In this document: positions 8,774-16,326 of the stretch, one piece after another
Numbering within the stretch: the stretch's first letter is position 1
Layout: the number at the start of each line of letters is the position of its first letter
NCBI GenBank assembly: GCA_902632515.1
Contig: CACPDA010000014.1
Location: 1-16,472, forward strand
DNA from: an uncultured Pelagibacteraceae bacterium
GTDB taxonomy: Bacteria > Pseudomonadota > Alphaproteobacteria > Pelagibacterales > Pelagibacteraceae
Direction: 5' to 3'
DNA: 16,472 bases
Translations under genes and position numbers: made by a program
The notes under the pieces: generated by a model
Told to the model about the DNA's origin: nothing
The model's input: only the letters and a program-made list of their open reading frames with translations
The model's database searches: none

Positions 8774-10357
8774 TTATTTTTTGCTTAACAAAGATCTTAT
8801 TCTTCGTATTCCAGCAAATAATGAAAATTTATCTTTATAATAATCAAAAAGAATTTGTTTTGATTTAGTATTTATACTCAGACTATGAGGACCCTTAAAA
8901 TCATCAATACTTAAATTTCCAACAATTTTTTCTAAATATTCTGTAGGTGAAAGTTTTAATATTTTAAGCACAGTTAATGACTCACCATAAGCATTAGAAT
9001 TATTTTGCCCAAATCTAAATAAGCCATCAAAATTTTTTATTAAAGCACCTCCCATTCTGGCAATTTTAGGTGAGATTGCTATTGGTGTTTCAGGGTGAGG
9101 TTTAAATATTCCAAAAGGAGAGTCAGAAAACCAAAGATTCAGTTGTGTATCTGCTGAAGTGTTTTCACCAAAAAAAAGAAACCAATGATTGTTCTCCTCA
9201 ACTAAAGTTGAATCAACTATACGCTTATTTTCAAGTCCGCGAAGAATAAACTTTTTATTATTTTCCTCATTTAATGAAAAAATGTATTGAGGTGAGTGAC
9301 TAGCGACTTCTGGTAAGAGATATTCTTTATCTTTATATACAAAACTTAAAGGATATGAGTAGTGTAATCCAGTTAAAAGCTTTTTTTGTTCAGTAAAATT
9401 TTGTATGGGTATCTCAATTATGTCACCTAAACCATTTTTGTTATTTAATGCCTCGTATCTAATAGAATTTCCATCAATTGAAAAAAAAGGATCAGCATAA
9501 AAATTGTATTTTGGAGAAATTTTAATATTTGTTATATTTTTTAGTGAAATTTTTTCATTTTTATTCAAGTTAAGATTATGAGGAGCAAGCGCTATTCTCC
9601 ATTTTTTTTCAAAAAAAAGTCCATAGCCAATTCTTTTTATTTTATTAAAAATTAATAAGTAAATAAAGTTCATTACAGTTGTATTACTAGGCAAATGGTA
9701 ATTTTTTCCACTTTTTTTAATATTAATATCTTTATTCTCAGTAAGATTATCAATTGCTTTTGAAAGCAAGTGTTTTGAATTTATGTAAAAATTTTTTGCT
9801 GTCTCCTTGTATGAATACTTAATTACTTTAGACTCTGCAAAAGCAAAAATCTTACCAGCATCAATTTTATTAGAGAGTTTTTGTACAATTATACCAGAAG
9901 TTAACTCACCATTTAAAATTTCGTAAAAACCTGCTGGCCTTCCTCTATATTTTGATGGATCACCATGATGAAAAGATAAAAATGTGAGATTATCAAATTT
10001 TTCATCAATTCTTAATAAATTCATTCCAAATTTTATTATCAATTTAATTTCTTTTTTTACAATTTTCTCATACCCCTCTATAGGAATTGATTGCCATATT
10101 CCATTATAGGATGAATTAAAATTAAAAATTTCAATATTAGGATTTTCATATTTCTTATTCTTTGTCTGTGAATTTTTAAGAGAAAATATATTAAGCAAAT
10201 AATATAAAAAATGCTTAAAAAAATTCTTTTTTGTAAATGTATTTTTACAATTTAAAACTAAAACAATATCAATTTTTTTTGATGCAGCATCTAAAGCTTC
10301 TTTTTGCCAATGATTTAGTTTAAGATTGTCTATTAGTAGTGCAGCTTTAGGTTTCAC
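8774..10357 (-). CDS. Formyltransferase-like protein fused to a beta-propeller (GINT1-like) domain
   Basis: A 527-residue two-domain protein. Residues about 1-215 resemble formyltransferases that use 10-formyltetrahydrofolate: a Rossmann-like start (PKAALLIDNL), the substrate-loop equivalent FHHGDPSKYRGRPAGF (129-144) and LSNKIDAGKI (161-170), whose Asp166 matches the family's catalytic Asp. The usual Asn two residues before the catalytic His is not evident. Residues about 270-500 read as a five-bladed-propeller-like domain of the type found at the N-terminus of glucosamine inositolphosphorylceramide transferase (YADPFF, SYPLSF, VDSTLVEENNHWFLFF, SDSPFGIFKPHPETP, FRFGQNN). I place it by pattern memory, and family 43 glycosidase-like is an alternative. 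No signal peptide. The start is GTG (10355-10357), preceded by a good GGGAG within the end of the permease gene, 3 bases away, so the two are coupled. A role in formylating or building a surface sugar is inferred; the substrate is unknown. Confidence 0.7.
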   Translation of the reverse strand: MKPKAALLIDNLKLNHWQKEALDAASKKIDIVLVLNCKNTFTKKNFFKHFLYYLLNIFSLKNSQTKNKKYENPNIEIFNFNSSYNGIWQSIPIEGYEKIVKKEIKLIIKFGMNLLRIDEKFDNLTFLSFHHGDPSKYRGRPAGFYEILNGELTSGIIVQKLSNKIDAGKIFAFAESKVIKYSYKETAKNFYINSKHLLSKAIDNLTENKDINIKKSGKNYHLPSNTTVMNFIYLLIFNKIKRIGYGLFFEKKWRIALAPHNLNLNKNEKISLKNITNIKISPKYNFYADPFFSIDGNSIRYEALNNKNGLGDIIEIPIQNFTEQKKLLTGLHYSYPLSFVYKDKEYLLPEVASHSPQYIFSLNEENNKKFILRGLENKRIVDSTLVEENNHWFLFFGENTSADTQLNLWFSDSPFGIFKPHPETPIAISPKIARMGGALIKNFDGLFRFGQNNSNAYGESLTVLKILKLSPTEYLEKIVGNLSIDDFKGPHSLSINTKSKQILFDYYKDKFSLFAGIRRIRSLLSKK

Positions 10358-10360
10358 TAT

Positions 10361-11053
10361 TTATTCTCCCATATTAAGAAAAGTTCCTTTTATTCTTGCT
10401 TTAAGGAATGAATAATAAAATAAGCCTATTCCGATTACTAAATAAAATAGATTAAGAACAAAAGCATATTTTAAATTTTCATAATTAATTGAACCATTGA
10501 GCAAGATATTTCTTGTTTCATCAAAAATATAAACCAATGGTAAAGCCTTAGCTATTATTTGAAAGAAATATGGAAGAATTTCTAATGGGTAATATATACA
10601 TCCTAAAGGTGCAAGTAAAAATAAAGAAGACCAAGCTATATTTTCAAATGATGGACCAAATCTCATTAGTCCAGAACTAACATATAAGCCAAGAGTAATT
10701 CCAAATACATACAAACTTAAAAATAATAATAATAGCGGAAAACCTAACTTTAAAATAGAAACTCCAAATAATGGCGAGGTTAAAATTATTGCAGGTATCA
10801 ACCCAATTAATGTTCTTATTAAAGCTGTAAAAATAAGCGATATGATTATTTCTTTTATCTTTAAAGGAGCAATAAACAAATTAGTGAAATTTCGACTCCA
10901 TATTTCTTCAAGAAATAACATATTAAAGCTAATGCTTGATCTGAAAAGAATATCATAAAGTATTGCGCATGTAAGAATTATTCCAAGAGTATTGCTATAA
11001 TAATTACTATAAATTGAAAAAAACTTTGAAATAAAAAAAAGAATTAATAATAA
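10361..11053 (-). CDS. ABC-2 type transporter permease, 5'-truncated
   Basis: Integral membrane subunit of an ABC exporter of the ABC-2 superfamily, which exports drugs, lipids or polysaccharides. From an internal Met at 10921 there are 186 residues with about five hydrophobic segments, including the amphipathic FLEEIWSRNFTNLFIAPLK coupling region and the APLGCIYYPLEILP loop typical of the family. The frame stays open upstream to 11053 (LGIILTCAILYDILFRSSIS still reads as family sequence), so Met 10921 is not the true start. The expected cytoplasmic N-terminus and first membrane segment, roughly 30-40 residues, are missing, replaced by the joint with a RuvC-like gene near 11040-11055. No ATPase partner is in the window. 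It is followed 3 bases later by the formyltransferase-like gene; joint function in surface-glycan export is inference. Confidence 0.75.
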   Translation of the reverse strand, partial: LLLILFFISKFFSIYSNYYSNTLGIILTCAILYDILFRSSISFNMLFLEEIWSRNFTNLFIAPLKIKEIIISLIFTALIRTLIGLIPAIILTSPLFGVSILKLGFPLLLLFLSLYVFGITLGLYVSSGLMRFGPSFENIAWSSLFLLAPLGCIYYPLEILPYFFQIIAKALPLVYIFDETRNILLNGSINYENLKYAFVLNLFYLVIGIGLFYYSFLKARIKGTFLNMGE

Positions 11054-11378
11054 TTATGGCTCTGATGTAAGAGTGATTATTGAGCATGTAACTGCAATGC
11101 CAGGACAAGGTGTAACAAGTATGTTTAATTTTGGTCAATCATTTGGAATTTTAAAGGGTATTTGTTCTGCAATGCAATTATCCATGTATTTTGTTAGACC
11201 TGCAAAATGGAAAAAGTATTTTAACTTAATTAATTCAGAAAAAGATGCAAGTAGAACGAGGGCTATTGAAATATTTCCTTATTTTTCCTCACATTTATCG
11301 AGAAAAAAAGATTCAAATAAAGCTGATGCTATATTAATTGCTAGTTTTTATTATGAAACTTACAAAAAAGAGGAATAA
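11049..11378 (+). CDS. RuvC-like Holliday junction resolvase, 5'-truncated
   Basis: C-terminal two thirds of a protein resembling the RuvC-like resolvases of phages and alphaproteobacteria, which share the RNase H fold. Recognisable pieces are IIEHVTAMPGQGVTSMFNFG (Glu after VII is the probable second catalytic acid), the KWKKYF block, SEKDASRTRAIEIFP, and SRKKDSNKADAILIA, which carries the C-terminal catalytic Asp residues. The N-terminal strand with the first catalytic Asp (GIDPG-type) is absent. The frame is open back to 11013, but the sequence there is low-complexity. A GTG at 11073 could begin translation, yet the product would lack a catalytic residue, so the gene is treated as broken by the joint with the permease gene. 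It lies 51 bases upstream of tolQ. ruvCAB sits upstream of tolQ in many alphaproteobacteria, but this is the phage-like form rather than classical RuvC. Confidence 0.7.
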   Translation, partial: NNYGSDVRVIIEHVTAMPGQGVTSMFNFGQSFGILKGICSAMQLSMYFVRPAKWKKYFNLINSEKDASRTRAIEIFPYFSSHLSRKKDSNKADAILIASFYYETYKKEE

Positions 11379-11429
11379 ACCTAATTTTTAAAGACAAAAT
11401 CATGACACATTTAAGTGTGAGAAGATCGT

Positions 11430-12104
11430 ATGGAAGCTGATATATCGACTCAAGCAGTAGGACTCGCGTCAAGTGCTGATTTTTCATTAATGAACTTATT
11501 TATTCGTGCAGATATAATTGTTAAATCAGTAATAATACTATTAATTGCATGTTCTATTTACTCTTGGGCTGTAATAATTGAAAAATTAAAACTTTTTAAA
11601 AAAATAAATCAAACAACAGAAGAATTTGAAACAAAATTCTGGAATTCTAAGTCAGCAGAATCTTTTTATAATAACCTTCCGGCTAACATTGACGATCCAA
11701 TGGCTTTAATTTTTAAGGATGCAATGCAAAATTTATTAAAAAGACGATCAAAATCTGATTTAAACAATAGAATGACAACTCTTCTTGAGACAGGAATTGA
11801 AAAACAAATATCAAAAATAAGTAAGGGCTTTACCTTTTTAGCCACTGTAGGTTCAACAGCACCTTTTATTGGTTTGTTCGGAACTGTTTGGGGAATAATG
11901 AATTCATTTCAATCAATAGCTATTTCTAGAAACACAAGTCTAGCAATTGTAGCTCCTGGAATTGCGGAGGCGTTATTTGCAACTGCTTTAGGATTATTAG
12001 CAGCGATCCCAGCTGTTGTTGCTTACAATAAATTTAATAACGATTCTTTAAAATATTCTCAAAGGTTAGAAAATTTCTCAAGAAGATTTTTAACAATAAT
12101 TTAA
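11430..12104 (+). CDS. tolQ: Tol-Pal system proton-channel subunit TolQ
   Basis: Inner-membrane protein that forms, with TolR, the proton-driven motor energising TolA during outer-membrane constriction. At 224 residues it is the normal length. There are three hydrophobic segments, at about 28-48, 133-155 and 170-195. The second and third carry the MotA/TolQ/ExbB signature (FLATVGSTAPFIGLFGTVWGIM and APGIAEALFATALGLLAAIPAVVAYN). The long cytoplasmic loop lies between segments 1 and 2. The ATG at 11430 has no strong Shine-Dalgarno. TolQ and ExbB are close relatives; the following tolR, tolA, tolB and pal decide for TolQ. Confidence 0.96.
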   Translation: MEADISTQAVGLASSADFSLMNLFIRADIIVKSVIILLIACSIYSWAVIIEKLKLFKKINQTTEEFETKFWNSKSAESFYNNLPANIDDPMALIFKDAMQNLLKRRSKSDLNNRMTTLLETGIEKQISKISKGFTFLATVGSTAPFIGLFGTVWGIMNSFQSIAISRNTSLAIVAPGIAEALFATALGLLAAIPAVVAYNKFNNDSLKYSQRLENFSRRFLTII

Positions 12105-12105
12105 A

Positions 12106-12522
12106 ATGGCATTTAAATTAAATCGTTCATCTAAAGAGCCAATGAGTGAAATTAATGTTACACCTTTTGTGGATGTTATGCTGGTCCTTTTAATTATATT
12201 TATGGTTACAGCTCCATTACTGACAGTGGGGGTTCAAGTTGACTTACCGGAAAGCTCAGCCGACTCTCTTCCAGAGGAATCTGAACCTCTTACACTATCT
12301 ATCAATTCAAAGGGAGAGATTTTTATTCAAGAGTCTAAAGTTGAATATGAAAAAATAATTGCAAAAGTTCTAGCTGTTTCAAAGAATAGAACAGACACGA
12401 GAATTTATGTTAGAGGAGACAAAACCATAAATTATGGAAGAGTGCTTGAAATTATGGGTTTATTATCTGGTTCAGGTTTTACTAAAGTAGCCTTAATATC
12501 TGAACCGTACAAAGAAAGGTAA
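12106..12522 (+). CDS. tolR: Tol-Pal system protein TolR
   Basis: Partner of TolQ in the proton channel. It has one N-terminal membrane segment (about 20-40) preceded by EINVTPFVDVMLVLL; Asp23 in this segment corresponds to the proton-carrying Asp of TolR/ExbD. A periplasmic domain (about 60-135) follows. The 138 residues match the family. The ATG starts one base after the tolQ stop, indicating translational coupling. Confidence 0.96.
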   Translation: MAFKLNRSSKEPMSEINVTPFVDVMLVLLIIFMVTAPLLTVGVQVDLPESSADSLPEESEPLTLSINSKGEIFIQESKVEYEKIIAKVLAVSKNRTDTRIYVRGDKTINYGRVLEIMGLLSGSGFTKVALISEPYKER

Positions 12523-12526
12523 TTAA

Positions 12527-13336
12527 GTGAATAGAAGTATATTTATATCTTCTGTTTTGCATGTATTATTAATACTTATAACTGCAGCAAGCCTTCCTTT
12601 TTTGGCAAAAAAACCTATAGACCTCCCGCCTATCGTTTCAATAGAGTTAATTCAAATTACTGATAAAACCAACATACCTTTTGCACCAAAAGCAAAGAAA
12701 ATACTTGAAGAAGTAAAAGAAAAAGAAAAAAAATTAGTTTCAGAACAGGCTCCTCCAAAAAAAGTAAAAAAAATTAAACCAGACTCTGTTCCAATGCCAG
12801 ATGATGAAGTGGAAAAAATAGAGAAGATAAAAGAAGATAAACAAAATCCTGAAAAAATTGATAATGAAGTTAAACAAGTGTCTGAATTTGAAAAAGATGA
12901 ATTATTTGATCCTAACAATATTGCTGCATTAATTGACAAATCCAAAGAAGAAACTGCACAAACTACAAATAAAACTGATAAGATTACTCAGGATCAACAA
13001 AGAACTGTTGAGAATGCTGGCTTATCTCTTAGCGAAGAAGATGCGTTAAAAGCACAAATATTTGGATGCTGGAGTATACCATTAGGTTTGCCATATAATG
13101 AAAATTTGTTAGTAAGAATAAAGCTGCAATTAAAACCTGATGGCACTGTTTCTAAGTCAGAAATTTTAGATCATGCACGAATGAATAAACCAGGCCAGGG
13201 TTTTTATAAAGTTTTAGCTGAAAGTGCTCTAAGAGCGGTAAAATTATGTCAACCATTGAGAGTTCCTACAACTGGTTATGAGAGGTGGAAAGAATTACAA
13301 CTTAATTTTGATGCAAGAGAGATGTTAGAAGGGTAA
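12527..13336 (+). CDS. tolA: TolA-like trans-periplasmic protein
   Basis: Spans the periplasm and connects the TolQR motor to TolB and Pal. In order: an uncleaved membrane anchor (about 5-26), a Lys/Glu/Pro-rich, highly charged middle region (about 50-150), and a C-terminal TolA/TonB-like domain (about 170-265) with GCWSIP (Cys181) and KLCQPL (Cys241), a Cys pair that could form the disulfide known in TolA. Overall sequence is weakly conserved, as is usual for TolA, so the call relies on architecture and on position between tolR and tolB. The start is a GTG 4 bases after the tolR stop, with GAAAGG as a probable ribosome site. Length 269 residues, shorter than enterobacterial TolA. Confidence 0.88.
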   Translation: MNRSIFISSVLHVLLILITAASLPFLAKKPIDLPPIVSIELIQITDKTNIPFAPKAKKILEEVKEKEKKLVSEQAPPKKVKKIKPDSVPMPDDEVEKIEKIKEDKQNPEKIDNEVKQVSEFEKDELFDPNNIAALIDKSKEETAQTTNKTDKITQDQQRTVENAGLSLSEEDALKAQIFGCWSIPLGLPYNENLLVRIKLQLKPDGTVSKSEILDHARMNKPGQGFYKVLAESALRAVKLCQPLRVPTTGYERWKELQLNFDAREMLEG

Positions 13337-13344
13337 TATAACTT

Positions 13345-14685
13345 ATGAAAAAATTCTTTTTGTTATTATCTTTAGTTTTAATTCCGATTAAAAGCTTCGC
13401 TCTAATTGAAGTCGATATAACTAGAGGAAATTTAAATCCACTTCCAATAGCAGTTTCTCCTTTAGCAATTGATGAAAATTCAAGAAAAAATTTTGAAAAG
13501 ATTTTAAAAAAAAAAAACGTAGGCTCAGAAATTTCAATTATTGTTGAAAATAATTTGAAGACATCTGGGTTATTTAATCCACTAGATAAAAATGCATTTT
13601 TACAAGAACCAGATATTGCAAATTTAAAGCCTAGATTTGAAGATTGGAATTTAATAAAAGCTCAAGCTTTAATAACGGGAAAAGTTTCATTTGTAGAAGA
13701 AAAATTGAGAGTAGAGTTTAGACTATGGGATGTATTAGCTGGAAAAGAAATGATTGCACTAGCATTTACGACTGTACCAAATAACTGGAGAAGAGTAGGT
13801 CATATAATTACAGATAAGGTTTATCAAAGATTAACCGGAGAAAAGGGATATTTTGATACAAGAATAATCTATGTCGCAGAGGAAGGTCCAAAAACAAAAA
13901 GGATAAAGAAATTAGCAATTATGGATCAAGACGGTGCCAATAATAAATTTTTAACTTTAGGAAATGAATTAGTTCTTACACCTAGATTTAATCCATCAGG
14001 TCAAATGGTTACTTATCTCTCATATTTTAGAAATTTACCTAGAGTTTATCTTTTAGATATTGAGACAGGAATGCAAGAAGTTGTTGGAGATTTTCCCGGA
14101 ATGACTTTTGCTCCAAGGTTTTCCCCTGATGGAAAAAAAATAATAATGAGTTTTGCTAAGGATGGGAATTCAGATATTTATACGATGGATTTAGAAAATA
14201 GAATTGTAGAGAAAATTACAAATCATCCGTCCATTGATACTTCACCTTCATTTTCGCCAGATGGAAAATTTATTTGTTTTAATTCAGATAGAAGTGGCTA
14301 CCAACAAATTTATGTTATGAAAAGTGATGGCAGTAATGTTAAAAGAATTTCCTTTGGTAATGGGTTATACGGAACTCCTGTTTGGTCACCAAGAGGAGAT
14401 TTGATAGCTTTCACAAAACTTCATAAGGGTAAATTTTATATAGGTGTAATGAGAACAGATGGTAGTGGGGAAAGATTATTAACTGAAAATTTTTATCAAG
14501 AGGCCCCATCATGGTCTCCGAATGGGAGAGTTTTGATATTTTATAGAGAAACAAAAACAGATGATAAAGGGGAAGGATTTTCAGCTAAACTATGGTCAAT
14601 AGATTTAACAGGCTATAATGAGAGAAAAGTTAACACCCCGACTGACGCTTCAGACCCATCATGGTCATCTTTATTAAGCAATTAA
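13345..14685 (+). CDS. tolB: Tol-Pal system beta-propeller protein TolB
   Basis: Periplasmic protein that binds Pal and TolA and controls release of Pal from peptidoglycan. A signal peptide (1-19, probable cleavage after SFA) is followed by the alpha/beta N-terminal domain (about 20-170) and a propeller with recurring P-x-F/W-S-P-x-G blade motifs at about 213, 257, 301, 345 and 388. Length 446 residues, normal for TolB. The ATG lies 8 bases after tolA, so it continues the tolQRA transcript. Confidence 0.97.
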   Translation: MKKFFLLLSLVLIPIKSFALIEVDITRGNLNPLPIAVSPLAIDENSRKNFEKILKKKNVGSEISIIVENNLKTSGLFNPLDKNAFLQEPDIANLKPRFEDWNLIKAQALITGKVSFVEEKLRVEFRLWDVLAGKEMIALAFTTVPNNWRRVGHIITDKVYQRLTGEKGYFDTRIIYVAEEGPKTKRIKKLAIMDQDGANNKFLTLGNELVLTPRFNPSGQMVTYLSYFRNLPRVYLLDIETGMQEVVGDFPGMTFAPRFSPDGKKIIMSFAKDGNSDIYTMDLENRIVEKITNHPSIDTSPSFSPDGKFICFNSDRSGYQQIYVMKSDGSNVKRISFGNGLYGTPVWSPRGDLIAFTKLHKGKFYIGVMRTDGSGERLLTENFYQEAPSWSPNGRVLIFYRETKTDDKGEGFSAKLWSIDLTGYNERKVNTPTDASDPSWSSLLSN

Positions 14686-14696
14686 AGTAAATTATC

Positions 14697-14725
14697 TTGA
14701 TTTTTTAACTTGAAACATCTATTTA
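14697..14725 (+). promoter_or_regulatory. Possible sigma-70 promoter for pal
   Basis: The 85-base tolB-pal gap contains TTGATT (14697-14702) and TATTTA (14720-14725) separated by 17 bases. The -35 matches four of six and the -10 only three of six positions, so support is modest. It would give pal a leader of about 40 bases. A separate pal promoter is plausible because lipoprotein Pal is needed in excess over the inner-membrane subunits, and E. coli also has a promoter internal to the tol-pal cluster. Confidence 0.3.
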
Positions 14726-14770
14726 GTTGTGAAAAAGTTAAGAATAAGAAATATTGATCAAGGAGCAATA

Positions 14771-15250
14771 ATGAAACTAAACAAAATTCTAAAAAACACT
14801 TTTTTAGTAATAGTTGCATGCATAGCACTATCTGCTTGTGCAACGTCTAAAAAATCTACAGGACAAATGCAAGGTGATGTTTATACTGGTACTGATACAG
14901 TTGAATATTTAGCTTCTGGTGTTCCTGACAGAGTTTTCTTTGCAACAAATGAGTCAGTTTTAACAACTGCATCTAGAGAGACTTTAAGAAAACAAGCTGC
15001 GTGGTTAAGAAAAAATTCTGATATCACAATAGTATTAGAAGGTCATGCGGATGAAAGAGGAACTAGAGAATATAACTTAGCCCTAGGTGAAAGAAGAGCT
15101 AATGCTGCAAAAGATTATTTGATGACATATGGAATTTCTTCAGACAGAATTTCAGTTTTAAGTTATGGAAAAGAAAGACCAGTTGACTCAGGTTCAAATC
15201 CTTTAGCTTGGTCAAAAAACAGAAGATCTGTTACAGTAAAAGCAAATTAA
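14771..15250 (+). CDS. pal: Peptidoglycan-associated lipoprotein Pal
   Basis: Outer-membrane lipoprotein that binds peptidoglycan and TolB. The N-terminus is a lipoprotein signal with lipobox LSAC (20-23), Cys23 being the lipidated residue, followed by a flexible linker and an OmpA-like domain (about 50-158). The peptidoglycan-binding motif LEGHADERGTREYNLALGERRA spans about 89-110. I chose the ATG at 14771: it has a strong AAGGAG at 14760-14765 and puts the lipobox at the normal distance. An in-frame GTG at 14729 would add 14 charged residues before the signal peptide and is unlikely. Length 159 residues. A strong terminator follows directly. Confidence 0.96.
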   Translation: MKLNKILKNTFLVIVACIALSACATSKKSTGQMQGDVYTGTDTVEYLASGVPDRVFFATNESVLTTASRETLRKQAAWLRKNSDITIVLEGHADERGTREYNLALGERRANAAKDYLMTYGISSDRISVLSYGKERPVDSGSNPLAWSKNRRSVTVKAN

Positions 15251-15258
15251 TTAAATTT

Positions 15259-15303
15259 AAAAAAGACCCTTAAACAAATTCAATGTTTAAGGGTCTTTTT
15301 TTT
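15259..15303 (+). terminator. Rho-independent terminator after pal
   Basis: A perfect inverted repeat: GACCCTTAAACA (15265-15276) pairs with TGTTTAAGGGTC (15284-15295) across a 7-base loop (15277-15283), extended by A-T pairs on both sides and ending in a run of eight or nine T. It starts about 9 bases after the pal stop. The flanking A-tract makes it potentially bidirectional. It would separate tolQ-pal from cpoB, or attenuate transcription into it. Confidence 0.93.
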
Positions 15304-15330
15304 GCCATTATTTTAATCATAAACTTACTA

Positions 15331-16326
15331 ATGAAATTACTTTCGAAAATTTTAACGTTTAAAATCATTCTTTTAATTAATCTATTTTCCTTTTCAAATT
15401 TATTAGCAGACAATCATAATATTTATGAAACGTTAGAAAAAATTCAAAAAGATATTAAAACTTTAGAAAGAGCAGTATATTCAAACTCAATTGATACCAA
15501 CAATAATAATCAAAATAATTCTGTATTAACTCTTAATGAAAATTCAGAAGATGTTTTAACTAGACATCTTCTTAAACTTTCAGAAATAGAGAGTCAATTT
15601 CGACAACTTACTAATAAGTTTGAAGAAATAAATTTTAAATTGGACAAATTATCAAACAGGTTATCAAAAGTTCAAGCAGATAATCAAATTAGATTTCAAG
15701 ATTTAGAAAATGCATTTGTGGATGAAGATGGAGTAAAAAAAATTACATCAAAAAAAAAAGTTAATAAAGATAAAATATTACCAGGAAGTTCTCAACCACA
15801 AGATTTAGGCTCAATATCATATAAAGATACGGCCACTGATGAATCAGTTCAGCAAACACAATCAATTGACTCAACAGCTACAATTGTTACTGAAGCTTTT
15901 CAATCTGAGGAAAAAATTCTTCCAAAGGAGTCGCCAGAAAAACAGTACGAATTTGCTACGAGTTTTTTAAAAGTAGGAGATTACTCAACAGCTGAAAGAG
16001 CTTTTAGAGAATTCGTTGTTACCAATCCAGAACACGATTTAGCTGGTAATGCACAATATTGGTATGCAGAAACTTTTAGAATTAGACAACTTTATACTGA
16101 TGCAGCATCTGCTTATTTAGAGGGATATCAAAAATATCCAAAAGGAGAAAAAGCTCCTGTAAATTTATTAAAGCTTGGTGTATCTATGGTTCAGATTGGA
16201 GAAAAAGATCAAGGTTGTAAAATGATCAATGGTGTTGAAAAACAATACCCTAATGCAAATCAATCAGTGATCCAAAAAGCAAAATATGAGTCAAAGAAAT
16301 TTGAATGCAACAATCAAAATTCCTAA
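15331..16326 (+). CDS. cpoB: Tol-Pal associated periplasmic TPR protein CpoB (YbgF)
   Basis: Periplasmic protein that in E. coli coordinates peptidoglycan synthesis by PBP1B with Tol-driven constriction. Using the ATG at 15331 gives a signal peptide (1-26, probable cleavage after LLA), a coiled-coil N-terminal part (about 30-50 and 80-130), a Ser/Thr/Gln-rich linker (about 150-195) and three C-terminal TPR repeats (about 203-325) with the family blocks YEFATSFLKVGDYSTAERAF and NAQYWYAETF. A start at 15283 is possible in frame but lies inside the pal terminator hairpin and would put a second hydrophobic stretch before the signal peptide, so I rejected it. Length 331 residues. Its 3' end overlaps the start of tilS by 41 bases. 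Confidence 0.9.
   Translation: MKLLSKILTFKIILLINLFSFSNLLADNHNIYETLEKIQKDIKTLERAVYSNSIDTNNNNQNNSVLTLNENSEDVLTRHLLKLSEIESQFRQLTNKFEEINFKLDKLSNRLSKVQADNQIRFQDLENAFVDEDGVKKITSKKKVNKDKILPGSSQPQDLGSISYKDTATDESVQQTQSIDSTATIVTEAFQSEEKILPKESPEKQYEFATSFLKVGDYSTAERAFREFVVTNPEHDLAGNAQYWYAETFRIRQLYTDAASAYLEGYQKYPKGEKAPVNLLKLGVSMVQIGEKDQGCKMINGVEKQYPNANQSVIQKAKYESKKFECNNQNS

Noticed and set aside
10361..10921. ABC permease starting at the ATG at 10921
   Set aside because: Family-like hydrophobic sequence continues in frame upstream of this Met, so the start is artificial and the gene is truncated at the joint.
11057..11066. Seven-base match (GGCTCTG) between the tRNA-Arg gene and the joint near 11050, as a possible attachment site
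   Set aside because: Too short, and it lies in the anticodon region rather than the tRNA 3' end where integration repeats occur.
11405..11418. Small hairpin ACAC/GTGT between the RuvC-like gene and tolQ
   Set aside because: Only four base pairs and no T-run; not a credible terminator or operator.
14729..14770. Upstream GTG start for pal
   Set aside because: It would place 14 mostly charged residues before the lipoprotein signal, while the ATG at 14771 has a strong AAGGAG.
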